Of a stretch of DNA of 15,605 nucleotides, positions 1-8,861 are shown piece by piece; positions within the stretch are counted from its first letter, which is position 1; each line of letters opens with the position of its first letter. The stretch covers positions 1 to 15,605 of the forward strand of contig JAEUHU010000070.1 in NCBI GenBank assembly GCA_016793305.1, given 5' to 3'. The translations under genes were made by a program, and so were the position numbers. The notes under the pieces were generated by a model. That model worked only from the letters and a program-made list of their open reading frames with translations. It ran no database searches and was not told the DNA's origin. This DNA is from Planctomycetota bacterium (GTDB taxonomy: Bacteria; Planctomycetota; UBA1135; UBA2386).

Positions 1-1
1 G

Positions 2-1392
<1,391 letters not shown>

Positions 1393-1422
1393 GTGTGGCG
1401 CGCTCGTCGTCCTTCGCCACGC
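1393..1422. terminator. Possible stem-loop between convergent arsJ and kinase genes
   Basis: Bases 1393-1400 can pair with 1415-1422 (eight pairs, one of them G-T) around a 14-base loop. It sits directly after the arsJ stop and before the end of the convergent kinase gene, where a terminator is expected. There is no T-run, and the loop is long, so this is a weak candidate. Confidence 0.22.
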
Positions 1423-1458
1423 AGCCGCCGATGCGGGAAGCGATGGAACTCGAACCCG

Positions 1459-3309
1459 TCAGCGCTCCACGAACCGGGCGACGATCCGCGACTCGATCCT
1501 CGCTTCCCAGCCGGACTCTGTGAAGGTCTCGCCCCAAAGCAGCAGTGGCTCGTCGTGGGAACGGTGGTTCTGCTCCAACTGCTGAGGCGCGAGCATCATC
1601 GGGGTCAAGCGCCCGGCGGAGTACGACCCGCTGGGCCGCTGAAACTCGAACTCTCCACGCGAAGGCCTAGGACGCCTGCTAGTCGACCCGTACCAAGTCG
1701 CCAGGTGCCACGAGGAACCAAACAGCCGCAGCTCGACCCTATAGGTCTTGGAACCGTCGTGGGGCTCGTCGACGGACAGCAGCAAGGCCTGCAGTCCCTC
1801 GGTCAGCGGATGGCCCACCTCATGCGAATGGTAGCCCTCTTCCGGCGTCCAGAGCACGCGCTGACCGAAGGGAACTTGGAAGAGCAGGGTCTTCGAGGTG
1901 ACCTGGCCCGACTCGAAGACTTCGTGCCATACGGCCAGGTCTGTCCGGGGACCGCGATAGTCGATCAACGTGACGCAATCGACCTGCGATACGAGGTTGC
2001 TCCCTCCGGCAAGATCCGCGAACCGATAGTGCCCCGGTGCCGGCGCGGGCACCCCACTGCCCTCGACCTCTTCCAGCCACTTGTCGAAGGTGCCGGCGTC
2101 CAGCGACCCCAGTGCCGAGTTCTGCGCGGCCTCTGCCAGGCGATTCTGCACCCACCACTGCACCCCCGCGATCGTCATCCCGACAGCGAGCAGGATGGAC
2201 ACGACCAGGGCCGCGGTGAGCGCCCGGTTTCGACGGGCCCACTTCCACAGCCGGCGCCAGCTACCCGTTGCATGCGCCTGCACGACGCGTCCTTCGAGGT
2301 AGCTGCGCAAGTCGTCCGCCAGCTCCTTGGTGCTCGGATACCGCTCGGCGATGTCGCGGCGCATCGCCTTGGCCACGATGGCAGCGAGTTCGATCGGCGC
2401 GGCAGCCGTTGGCAACTCGGGTGGTGGCCCGTGCAGGACAGCGGCCAGGATCGTGTGCGGGCTCGCCCGCCCATCCTTGGGCACGTAGGGCGCCGCACCC
2501 GCCAGCAATTCGTAGAGCATCGCACCGACCGAATAGACGTCCGAATGGGGCCCGATCGCCTCGATGTCACCCCTGGCTTGTTCCGGCGCCATGTAGCTGG
2601 GCGTGCCCACCACGTCGCCATCCATGGTCAGCAACGGGGAGCCAGGGTCGTCCGCGCGTTGCCCACCGCGATCGCTCCGGATCCGTGTGGTCGCGGCGGC
2701 CGGAGCTTGCAGGCGGACGTCGCGGAGGTCGGTGCGGCCGAGCACCCGAGCCAACCCCCAGTCCATCACGTAGAGCTCTCCGAACTTGCCGACCATCACG
2801 TTCGCCGGCTTCAGGTCGCGATGCACCACGCCCTTCGCATGGGCATAGCTCATCGCTTCGCAGACCTTCAGGATCGCGCCGAGCACACGCTCTCTCGTCC
2901 AGTCTCGGCTGCCCTGCTGCACCTGCCGGAACACCGCGGACAGGTCTTCGCCCTGCACGAGGCGCATCGTGAAGAAACTCCGTCCATCGGCCAGCCGGCC
3001 AAGATCGTGCACCGGCACGATGTTCGGATGGTCGAGTTGGCCGGTGACCTGGGCTTCCTCCAGGAATCGCTGCAGCAGCGAGGAGGCGGCGTCCTTCCCG
3101 TCGGTCCCGCCGAGGCTGCCTTCGTCGAGCACGATCTTCATCGCCGAGACGCGCTGCAGATCTTCGTCATGGACGCGAACGATCCGCCCCATGCCTCCGC
3201 GGGCGATCTCCTCCAGAATGCGATAGCGCTCCGCAGCCCGGCGCATTCGCAACTCCCAAGCTCCCCCGCCTTGCGGGGCTGAGTTCTCGGATTCTGGGCT
3301 CTTCGACAT
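1459..3309 (-). CDS. Membrane Ser/Thr protein kinase (PknB-like) with unknown outer domain
   Basis: The 616-residue protein starts with a Hanks-type kinase domain at about residues 29-340. Visible motifs are the ATP loop ARGGMG (36-41, first Gly replaced by Ala), Lys58 in AMK, Glu85 in RFLEEAQ, the catalytic loop HRDLKPAN (163-170), DWG (183-185) in place of DFG, APE (241-243) and Asp257 in SDVYS. The stretch between DWG and APE is long (about 55 residues) with an arginine/alanine-rich insert that may carry phosphosites. One membrane segment follows at about 363-387, then about 230 residues outside the membrane that I do not recognise. This layout suggests a receptor kinase that senses an outer signal and phosphorylates cytosolic proteins. 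I chose ATG 3309 because AAGGTGG lies five bases upstream; an earlier frame extension to 3453 has no homology. Third positions carry more A/T than in neighbouring genes. Confidence 0.9.
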   Translation of the reverse strand: MSKSPESENSAPQGGGAWELRMRRAAERYRILEEIARGGMGRIVRVHDEDLQRVSAMKIVLDEGSLGGTDGKDAASSLLQRFLEEAQVTGQLDHPNIVPVHDLGRLADGRSFFTMRLVQGEDLSAVFRQVQQGSRDWTRERVLGAILKVCEAMSYAHAKGVVHRDLKPANVMVGKFGELYVMDWGLARVLGRTDLRDVRLQAPAAATTRIRSDRGGQRADDPGSPLLTMDGDVVGTPSYMAPEQARGDIEAIGPHSDVYSVGAMLYELLAGAAPYVPKDGRASPHTILAAVLHGPPPELPTAAAPIELAAIVAKAMRRDIAERYPSTKELADDLRSYLEGRVVQAHATGSWRRLWKWARRNRALTAALVVSILLAVGMTIAGVQWWVQNRLAEAAQNSALGSLDAGTFDKWLEEVEGSGVPAPAPGHYRFADLAGGSNLVSQVDCVTLIDYRGPRTDLAVWHEVFESGQVTSKTLLFQVPFGQRVLWTPEEGYHSHEVGHPLTEGLQALLLSVDEPHDGSKTYRVELRLFGSSWHLATWYGSTSRRPRPSRGEFEFQRPSGSYSAGRLTPMMLAPQQLEQNHRSHDEPLLLWGETFTESGWEARIESRIVARFVER

Positions 3310-3485
3310 GCCAGCCACCTTCAGGTCGGTCGCGGCGGACTCTCCGCGACAGACTGCCGAATCCAACCCATTCGCTCGGATGCTGTCCATTCGATCGCGA
3401 CAGACCCATGCCACCGCCATGGGCGTGCTGCTTGGTCGACGATCGCCCACCATCGCGCGACCACCCCTGTGGCCCGTCGCGTGCT
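3310..3485. other. Intergenic leader between AraC-type regulator and kinase
   Basis: This 176-base gap lies downstream of the regulator and upstream of the kinase (both minus strand). Two stem-loops can be drawn: 3329-3335 with 3344-3350 (seven perfect pairs, eight-base loop), about 20 bases before the kinase start, and 3405-3410 with 3418-3423 (six perfect pairs, seven-base loop). The second could end the regulator transcript, and the first could affect kinase translation. Neither has a T-run. I see no convincing -35/-10 pair or operator. The short open frames here look like chance. Confidence 0.3.
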
Positions 3486-4499
3486 TCAGCCCCTACTGCG
3501 CCGCACCGGCAACTGGCAGGCGATCGTGAAGTGCTCGACGCCGTGCGCGAACGGTCGGCCGAGCCACGCCTCGAACGCGGGTTGGTCGTCCGGCTCGTAG
3601 CCACTGCGCGGCAGCCAGGTCCCGTACAGCCAGTCCAACGCGCGCACCTCGAGCGCGATGTCGCCGGCGATCCGCACTTCCGCGACCCGCATCGTCGGGA
3701 ACTGGAAGCGGCCGATCCGTCCTTCGGGCCGCACGTCGTCGACCTCGACCGCGGCGTCGTAGCGGCAGTCCTCCATCGCCACGATCTCCGGCTCCTCCCA
3801 CATGTAGCCAAGCCACTGCCGGTCGGCGAAACCGCGTGGCTCCGCCCACTGCCGCAGGTGCTCGTAGGCCTCGACGACGCGCTCGAACGAGCGGAACGGG
3901 TCGAGCACGCGCACGTAGGCGACGGTGCGCGGCGGCAGGTCACGCAACGTGACCGAGAAGCCGTCCGGATTCGCACCGGCCGGCAGGGTGGTGAAGCGCG
4001 GCACGCCGTCCGGCCCGACGTGCGCGCGCTCGAACTCGGCGCGGCGCTGCGTGCGGAAGGCCTCGAGGTCGAAGGCGCTGGGCGGCACGCCGAAGCGCTG
4101 CTTGAAGCTGCGCGAGAAGTCCGAGGACGACGCGAAGCCGCAGGCGAGCGCCACCTCGGTCAGCGAGCGGCCGGGTGCGTGCGACATCAAGGACAGCGCC
4201 CGTTCGAGCTGCAGACGCTTCACGAACTGGCCGAGCGTCTCGCCCACCACCGCCTGGAAGACGCGGTGGAAGTGGAACGTGGAGAAGTGCGCCGCCCGCG
4301 CGACCGACGCGAGGCTCACGTCGCCATCGAGGTTCGCGACCACGTGGTCGATCGCGCGATTGACCCGCGCGACGTAGTCGGCGGGCGGCTCCTCGGGGGC
4401 TTCCGGGTGAGTTCGCAAGATCTGGCAAGTCGCGGCGACGGCGAGCTGGCATGGTAGCGGCTCCGAAAGCCCGAAAGGACCCGCTGCGTGCGGGCACAC
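3486..4499 (-). CDS. AraC-family transcriptional regulator with GyrI-like ligand domain
   Basis: An AraC/XylS DNA-binding domain lies at about residues 43-145 of 337: the first helix-turn-helix covers VSLASVARAAHFSTFHFHRVF, and the second covers SLTEVALACGFASSSDFSRSFK followed by FGVPPSAF. A GyrI/SOUL-like small-molecule-binding domain fills about 180-337 (Asp-rich VEVDD, the AGDIALEVRALDWLYGTWLP strand-helix and a FTIACQLPV end). This order, DNA-binding domain first, is seen in regulators of the Rob/YdeE type that respond to lipophilic or xenobiotic compounds. The start is uncertain: GTG 4499 has AGGGA at 4511-4515 about ten bases upstream but leaves only five bases to the divergent gene; TTG 4418 would begin nearer the conserved region and leave an 86-base promoter space. 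The likely target is its own promoter and the divergent VOC gene. Confidence 0.88.
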   Translation of the reverse strand: MCPHAAGPFGLSEPLPCQLAVAATCQILRTHPEAPEEPPADYVARVNRAIDHVVANLDGDVSLASVARAAHFSTFHFHRVFQAVVGETLGQFVKRLQLERALSLMSHAPGRSLTEVALACGFASSSDFSRSFKQRFGVPPSAFDLEAFRTQRRAEFERAHVGPDGVPRFTTLPAGANPDGFSVTLRDLPPRTVAYVRVLDPFRSFERVVEAYEHLRQWAEPRGFADRQWLGYMWEEPEIVAMEDCRYDAAVEVDDVRPEGRIGRFQFPTMRVAEVRIAGDIALEVRALDWLYGTWLPRSGYEPDDQPAFEAWLGRPFAHGVEHFTIACQLPVRRSRG

Positions 4500-4504
4500 C
4501 CACC

Positions 4505-4987
4505 ATGAACTCCCTCGCCACCGTCTTCGCCGCCGGGCTGCTGTCCGGCGTGGTCACCACCGGCCTGTTCCAGGATCCAGCCCCGAAGAAGGCCGAACCC
4601 GTGCAGCTCGGCCACTTCAGCGTCAGCCTCACCGTCAAGGACCTGAAGGTCGCCCGGGCCTTCTACGAGAAACTCGGCTTCACCGAGGTCGCCGGCGACA
4701 TGAAGCAGAACTGGCTCGTGCTGAAGAACGGCGCGGCCAAGATCGGCCTGTTCCAGGGCATGTTCCCGAAGAACATGCTGACCTTCAATCCGGGCTGGGG
4801 CGACGGCAAGGAGGAGCTGAAGGAGTTCCAGGACGTGCGCGCGATCCAGCGCGTGCTGAAGGAGCGCGGCATTCCGTTCACGCTCGAGGCCGACGAGAAG
4901 ACCGACGGCCCCGCGTTCTTCCAGATCACGGACCCCGACGGCAACCCGATCCTGGTCGACCAGCACGTCGGCAAGCCGAAGCGCTAG
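4505..4987 (+). CDS. Exported or membrane-anchored VOC (glyoxalase/bleomycin-resistance) fold protein
   Basis: From ATG 4505 the product has 160 residues. Residues 4-22 form a hydrophobic segment without a strong positive N-terminus (a signal peptide or anchor), then a short Pro/Lys linker and one VOC domain at about 36-155. The domain shows the typical opening GHFSVSLTVKDLKVARAFY with His37, the YEKLGF turn, and the closing DPDGNPILVDQH strand (143-154). VOC proteins are metal-dependent isomerases, dioxygenases, lyases or binding proteins; the substrate cannot be inferred. Export of a VOC protein is unusual. An in-frame ATG at 4451 would add 18 charged residues before the hydrophobic segment, so 4505 is preferred, though no good ribosome-binding site is seen at either. 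It is divergent from the AraC/GyrI regulator, which may control it. Confidence 0.85.
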   Translation: MNSLATVFAAGLLSGVVTTGLFQDPAPKKAEPVQLGHFSVSLTVKDLKVARAFYEKLGFTEVAGDMKQNWLVLKNGAAKIGLFQGMFPKNMLTFNPGWGDGKEELKEFQDVRAIQRVLKERGIPFTLEADEKTDGPAFFQITDPDGNPILVDQHVGKPKR

Positions 4988-5003
4988 TCCGCCCGACGCG
5001 GAC
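4987..5003. terminator. GC-rich hairpin between convergent genes, possible two-way terminator
   Basis: GTCCGC at 4987-4992 pairs perfectly with GCGGAC at 4998-5003 around a five-base loop. It starts at the last base of the VOC stop codon and lies in the only 36 bases between two convergent stops, so one hairpin could end both transcripts. No T-run follows on either strand. Confidence 0.38.
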
Positions 5004-5023
5004 CCAGCAGCTCGAGGCGACCG

Positions 5024-6268
5024 CTAGCCAACGCAGGGTGCCACTTCCGCCCACGGGACTCCGTTGGGCCCGGTGAACACGTCCCACGGCCGCTGCTCGA
5101 CCACCGCCGAGTCGTGCACGGCGCCGGCGCGATCGACCACCACGCCGCGGCTCGCCCGGCTCTGCACCACCACCGGCGCCAGCAGCTCGACGAACCGCAG
5201 CTCGCGCAGCGTGGGCTTCGCACCGCGGAATCGCTGGGCATTGTGCTGGCGGTGCGGCGACGTCGTGCCGAGCGCCAGCGCCCGTTCGGCCTGCTCCGCG
5301 AGGCCCGCGGCAGCGAGTATGCAGGCCGTGTTGTTCGCGAACGCGTCCTTCACCAGCGTCGCGTCGGGCCCGCCCGAGCCTGCCTGCAGCGCTCGCTGGT
5401 AGCACTGCAACGCGAGCTCCGCGTCGGTGTAGGGCCCGAGCGCACACAGGTTGCCGAGCTCGACGTGGGCCGCGGCGAGACCGAACGGTCCGGCCGCCGT
5501 GGCGCCGGGCACGACCTCGTCGATCGACCAGCTGCTGCGGGCCTTGCGGAACACGGCGCAGGCGTCGGCCAGCGACGCGGCGCGGTTGCCGCTGCCGGCG
5601 ACGCTGTCCGGACGCTGCAGGAACAGGCCCAACACCTCGTCGAGGTGCAGGGCCCCGAAGTGGCGGGCGATGCGCAGGAACATGTCCTGGTCGTTCGCGA
5701 ACCGGTGCCCGTCGTCGAAGCTGCCGACCACGTCGTGCACCGCGCGCCGCCACACCGGCTGCGCCCCGAACAGGCAGCACGACAGCGCCACGGCCGGCGT
5801 GTAGTGCGGCCACGCGAAGCGCCGCGTCGCCGTGTGCCGGTGCCAGGTCTCGTTGTCCCGGTTCGTGATCGCGGTGTCCGCGTAGACGAGTCCGACCTGG
5901 GGTCGCTGGTCCAGCACCGCCAGCATGCGTTCGGCGAAGTCGGGCGCGTGGCGGTCGTCGGCGTTGGCCGTAGTGACGAACTCGCCGCGCGCGAGCGCGA
6001 TCGCGCGCCGGAACGACGCCGAGCTCGCTTCGCGCACCTCGGTGCGCACGTAGGTGATCGGCAGCTCCGGATGCGCCTGCTGGAACGCGCGCACCAGTTC
6101 GCCTTCGCGCTGCGGCGAGCAGGCGTCGACCACGACCACCTCGAGCCAGTCGCGCCGCGTCTGGCCGAGCAGCGATTCGAGGCAGCCCTGCAGGTAGCGC
6201 TCGCTGGCGTAGGTCGAGACCAGCGCCGACAGCCGCACCGGGCCGGAGCTCCCCGGCGCGCCGTTCAT
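5024..6268 (-). CDS. Family 2 (GT-A fold) glycosyltransferase with helical C-terminal tail
   Basis: The 414-residue protein opens with the GT2 pattern LSALVSTYASERYLQGCLESL (13-33) and VVVVDACSP (44-52), then the nucleotide-sugar and metal site ANADDRH (101-107, Asp104-Asp105), the GAQPVWRR acceptor-side motif (168-175) and ANDQDMFLRIA with Asp193/Asp195 as candidate catalytic base. After about residue 240 comes a helical, TPR-like part (AHVELGNL...ELALQCYQRAL) that is not part of the minimal transferase and may bind a partner or acceptor. No membrane segment is seen, so it should act in the cytosol. It is last in the heptose gene block, and its ATG overlaps the radical SAM stop (ATGA), which points to the block's product or acceptor as substrate. 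The ribosome-binding site is weak (AAGG), consistent with coupling. Sugar specificity is unknown. Confidence 0.88.
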   Translation of the reverse strand: MNGAPGSSGPVRLSALVSTYASERYLQGCLESLLGQTRRDWLEVVVVDACSPQREGELVRAFQQAHPELPITYVRTEVREASSASFRRAIALARGEFVTTANADDRHAPDFAERMLAVLDQRPQVGLVYADTAITNRDNETWHRHTATRRFAWPHYTPAVALSCCLFGAQPVWRRAVHDVVGSFDDGHRFANDQDMFLRIARHFGALHLDEVLGLFLQRPDSVAGSGNRAASLADACAVFRKARSSWSIDEVVPGATAAGPFGLAAAHVELGNLCALGPYTDAELALQCYQRALQAGSGGPDATLVKDAFANNTACILAAAGLAEQAERALALGTTSPHRQHNAQRFRGAKPTLRELRFVELLAPVVVQSRASRGVVVDRAGAVHDSAVVEQRPWDVFTGPNGVPWAEVAPCVG

Positions 6269-7815
6269 CGGCAGGCGACCTTGGGCGCGATGCCAGGAGC
6301 CGCCGCGTGGTCGCGCGCCAGCGGCTCGCCGAGCATCGCCTGCACCTCGGCGCGGGTGCCCGCCCCGAACGTGCGCTCCACCATCGCCTGGTAGCGCTCG
6401 CTGCCGAAGTACTCGCGGAACGCCGCGTCGCGGAACGACAGCACCTCGGCGCCGCTCACGTGGTGCGTCGGCAGCGGCAGGCAGTCCTTGCTGTGCTGCG
6501 AGTAGCCGGACCACATCGCCGGCAGCGGCCAGCCGTTCGCCAGCGCGTCGCGGTACAGCTGCGAGCCCGGGTAGGCCATCGCCGAGAAGAAGTTCGCGAA
6601 CTCGGTGTTGAGCTCCTTCGCGAAGTCGAGCGTGAGCCGCATCGTCGACGCGTCGTCCTCGGGCAGGCCGAAGATGTAGTTGCCCATCACGTGGATGCCG
6701 GCCCCGCGGATCAGGTCGACCGACTTCTGGATCGCCTCGGGCCGGTAGCCCTTGTCGACGTCGCCGCGCACCCGTTCGCTCGCCGACTCGATGCCGAGCG
6801 CCAGCCAGCGCACGCCGGCCGCGCGCATGCGGGCCAGCAGTTCGCCGTCGCGGCACGTGTCGACGCGCGCGTAGGCCCACAGGTTCAGGTCGGCCTTCAG
6901 GGCTGCGAGCCCGTCGCAGATGGCGCCGACGTGCTTCTTGTCGAGCAGGAACAGCTCGTCGGCGATCTTGAAGTTGGTGATGCCGTGCTGCTGGACCAGC
7001 ATCGTCATCTGGGCGACCACCGCCGCCGGATCGAACCGCCGGTAGCTGTTCAGCGACGGGTCGAAGCCGGCGGCGGCCTCGCCCGACTTGAACGGCGCCT
7101 GAATGCAGCAGAACGTGCAGCGGAACGGGCAGCCGAGCGTCGTGTAGAGCGCTGCGTACGGCTCGCGACTGGTCCGGCCGAAGCAGTGCCAGTTGTGCGC
7201 GCGGTAGCGCGTCATGTCGAGCAGGTCCCACGCGATCCCCGGCATCTCGGCCGGCAGGTCGCGCACGATCGGTGCTGGCGCGTTGGCGCGTGCCAGGGCT
7301 CCGTCCCACCACAGCAGGCCGCGCACCCGTTCGAGCTCGCTCGCCTTGTGGCCGCGGCCGGCCTTCAGCACCTGCAGCAGCTCGTCGATCGTCACCGCTC
7401 CTTCGCCGTTGCAGACGAAGTCGACCGGTTCCTCGAGCTGGGTGCGCTCGGGCAACGCGGCGACGTGGCCGCCGAGCAGCATCGTCGGCACCTCCGGGCA
7501 GTGCGCGTCGAGGGCTCGGCACACGTCGCTGGCGCCCGGCATCGCGAACGTCGACGCGTTCGGGTTGTGGCCGTAGACGACCACGACGCACAGCTTCGGC
7601 CGCCGTGCCGCCACCTCGGCGGCGACCTCGGCCGGACCGAGGTCCTGGGCGTTGGCGTCGAGGATCGCCACCGAGTGGCCGCGCCGCCTCGCGTAGGTGG
7701 CCAGCAGGCCGGCCCAGATCGGCGGTTCCTTGGCGGCCAGGTTGCGGCCGAGGTTCTGGTAGATGCGCTGCGCCCCCCCGGGGTTCACCAACAGCAGGTC
7801 GAGCGACGCACTCAC
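6265..7815 (-). CDS. B12-binding-domain radical SAM enzyme (class B type)
   Basis: The 516-residue protein has an N-terminal cobalamin-binding fold (about 5-160): LLLVNPGG (7-14), GLLATYARRRGH, LLGGHVAALPE (113-123) and the CNGEGAVTIDEL end (135-146). The radical SAM core follows with TTLGCPFRCTFCC, where Cys229, Cys233 and Cys236 hold the 4Fe-4S cluster. Later parts are GIESASERVR and GNYIFGLPED, usual SAM-binding strands. Such enzymes methylate unreactive carbons or phosphorus, or rearrange or cyclise substrates, and need B12 and anaerobic conditions. The start is GTG 7815, which overlaps the E1 beta stop (GTGA) and has GAGG upstream. Neither substrate nor reaction can be read from sequence. 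Its place between a ThDP enzyme and a glycosyltransferase suggests a sugar or glycan substrate, but a lipid acceptor is equally possible. Confidence 0.92.
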   Translation of the reverse strand: MSASLDLLLVNPGGAQRIYQNLGRNLAAKEPPIWAGLLATYARRRGHSVAILDANAQDLGPAEVAAEVAARRPKLCVVVVYGHNPNASTFAMPGASDVCRALDAHCPEVPTMLLGGHVAALPERTQLEEPVDFVCNGEGAVTIDELLQVLKAGRGHKASELERVRGLLWWDGALARANAPAPIVRDLPAEMPGIAWDLLDMTRYRAHNWHCFGRTSREPYAALYTTLGCPFRCTFCCIQAPFKSGEAAAGFDPSLNSYRRFDPAAVVAQMTMLVQQHGITNFKIADELFLLDKKHVGAICDGLAALKADLNLWAYARVDTCRDGELLARMRAAGVRWLALGIESASERVRGDVDKGYRPEAIQKSVDLIRGAGIHVMGNYIFGLPEDDASTMRLTLDFAKELNTEFANFFSAMAYPGSQLYRDALANGWPLPAMWSGYSQHSKDCLPLPTHHVSGAEVLSFRDAAFREYFGSERYQAMVERTFGAGTRAEVQAMLGEPLARDHAAAPGIAPKVACR

Positions 7816-8858
7816 GACGCCACCACCTCGTCGGCGAGCTCGCGCGTGACCAGGTCGCCGGCGATCAGCGCCCGCATCGCAGCCGCCAGGCGGTCCGGCG
7901 TCGGGTAGTAGGCGCGTTCGAGCACGCCGCTCGAGGGCATGCCGCGGTCCGGGAAGCCGATGCGCAGCGGCGGTCGGGTGAGGTTCGCGAACGCCCGCTC
8001 CGTGACCTGGGCCACGACCTCGGCGCCGAAGCCGCCGAACGGGAAGTCGTAGTCGACGACCAGCAGACGGCCGGTGCGGCGGACCGACGCCGTGATGCTG
8101 TCGGTGTCGAGCGGCTTGATGGTCCGTGGATCGATCAGGTCGACGTCGAGTCCGTGCTGCTCGATGGCGGTCAGCGCGTGCACGGCGGCGAGCGAACTGG
8201 CGACGACCGTCAGCTTGTCGCCGCGGTGCAGCGTGTTGGCCACGCCGAGCGGCAGCGTGTAGAGCTCGCTCGGCACCGGGCCCTGGTTCTTGTAGAGCCA
8301 GCGATGTTCGAGGAACACCACCGGCGAGTCGTCGGCGACCGACGCACAGAGCAGGCCCTTCGCGTCGTACGGGGTCGCCGGCGTCACGACCTTCAAGCCG
8401 GGGATGTGCGCGAACCAGCCGTGCAGCGTCTGCGAGTGCTGGGCACCGCAGCCCCAGCCGCGCCCGACGATCGCGCGGATCACGATCGACACCTTCTGCT
8501 GACGCCCGAACATGTCCTGCCACTTGGCGACGTAGTTGACCAGCTGGTCCATCGCCGTCAGCAGGAAGTCGACGCGCAGGTGCACGTGGATCGGTCGCAT
8601 CCCCGACAGCGCCGCACCGAGGGCGACGCCGGTCATGGCGTTCTCCGAGATCGGGGTGCCGAGCACGCGTTCGGGATGCGTGAGCCCGCTCATCGAGCCG
8701 AACACGCCGAACCTGTCGTCGGCGTCGAGCCCGATCGCGAACACGCGCGGGTCGTTGCGCATCGACTGGTCGATGCCCTCGCGCAGGGCCTCGCAGAAGG
8801 TGATCTGGCGACCACCGGTCGGTGCCACGTAGGACTGGTCGAAACGGCTCCAGGGCAT
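7812..8858 (-). CDS. Thiamine-diphosphate 2-oxoacid dehydrogenase E1 component, beta subunit
   Basis: The 348-residue length and pattern fit E1 beta: TFCEALREGIDQSM (20-33), TPISENAMTGVALGAA (68-83) with Glu72 as the expected ThDP-activating glutamate, the HSQTLHGWFAHIPGLKV block (141-157) followed by PATPYDAKGLL, and VIDPRTIKPLD-like strand (DPRTIKPLDTDS, about 243-254). In the usual complexes E1 alpha2-beta2 decarboxylates a 2-oxoacid and passes the acyl group to E2 lipoyl domains. No E2, E3 or lipoate gene is near. The ATG has GGAGG at 8867-8871, eight bases upstream, and follows the E1 alpha stop by three bases. With sugar-activation genes on one side and a radical SAM enzyme on the other, I infer a carboligation or sugar-modifying role rather than central metabolism. 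Confidence 0.9.
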   Translation of the reverse strand: MPWSRFDQSYVAPTGGRQITFCEALREGIDQSMRNDPRVFAIGLDADDRFGVFGSMSGLTHPERVLGTPISENAMTGVALGAALSGMRPIHVHLRVDFLLTAMDQLVNYVAKWQDMFGRQQKVSIVIRAIVGRGWGCGAQHSQTLHGWFAHIPGLKVVTPATPYDAKGLLCASVADDSPVVFLEHRWLYKNQGPVPSELYTLPLGVANTLHRGDKLTVVASSLAAVHALTAIEQHGLDVDLIDPRTIKPLDTDSITASVRRTGRLLVVDYDFPFGGFGAEVVAQVTERAFANLTRPPLRIGFPDRGMPSSGVLERAYYPTPDRLAAAMRALIAGDLVTRELADEVVAS

Positions 8859-8861
8859 GGC

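Noticed and set aside
1393..3282. Plus-strand open frame of 629 residues opposite the kinase
   Set aside because: The minus strand encodes all kinase motifs; the plus frame has no recognisable domain and is an antisense shadow.
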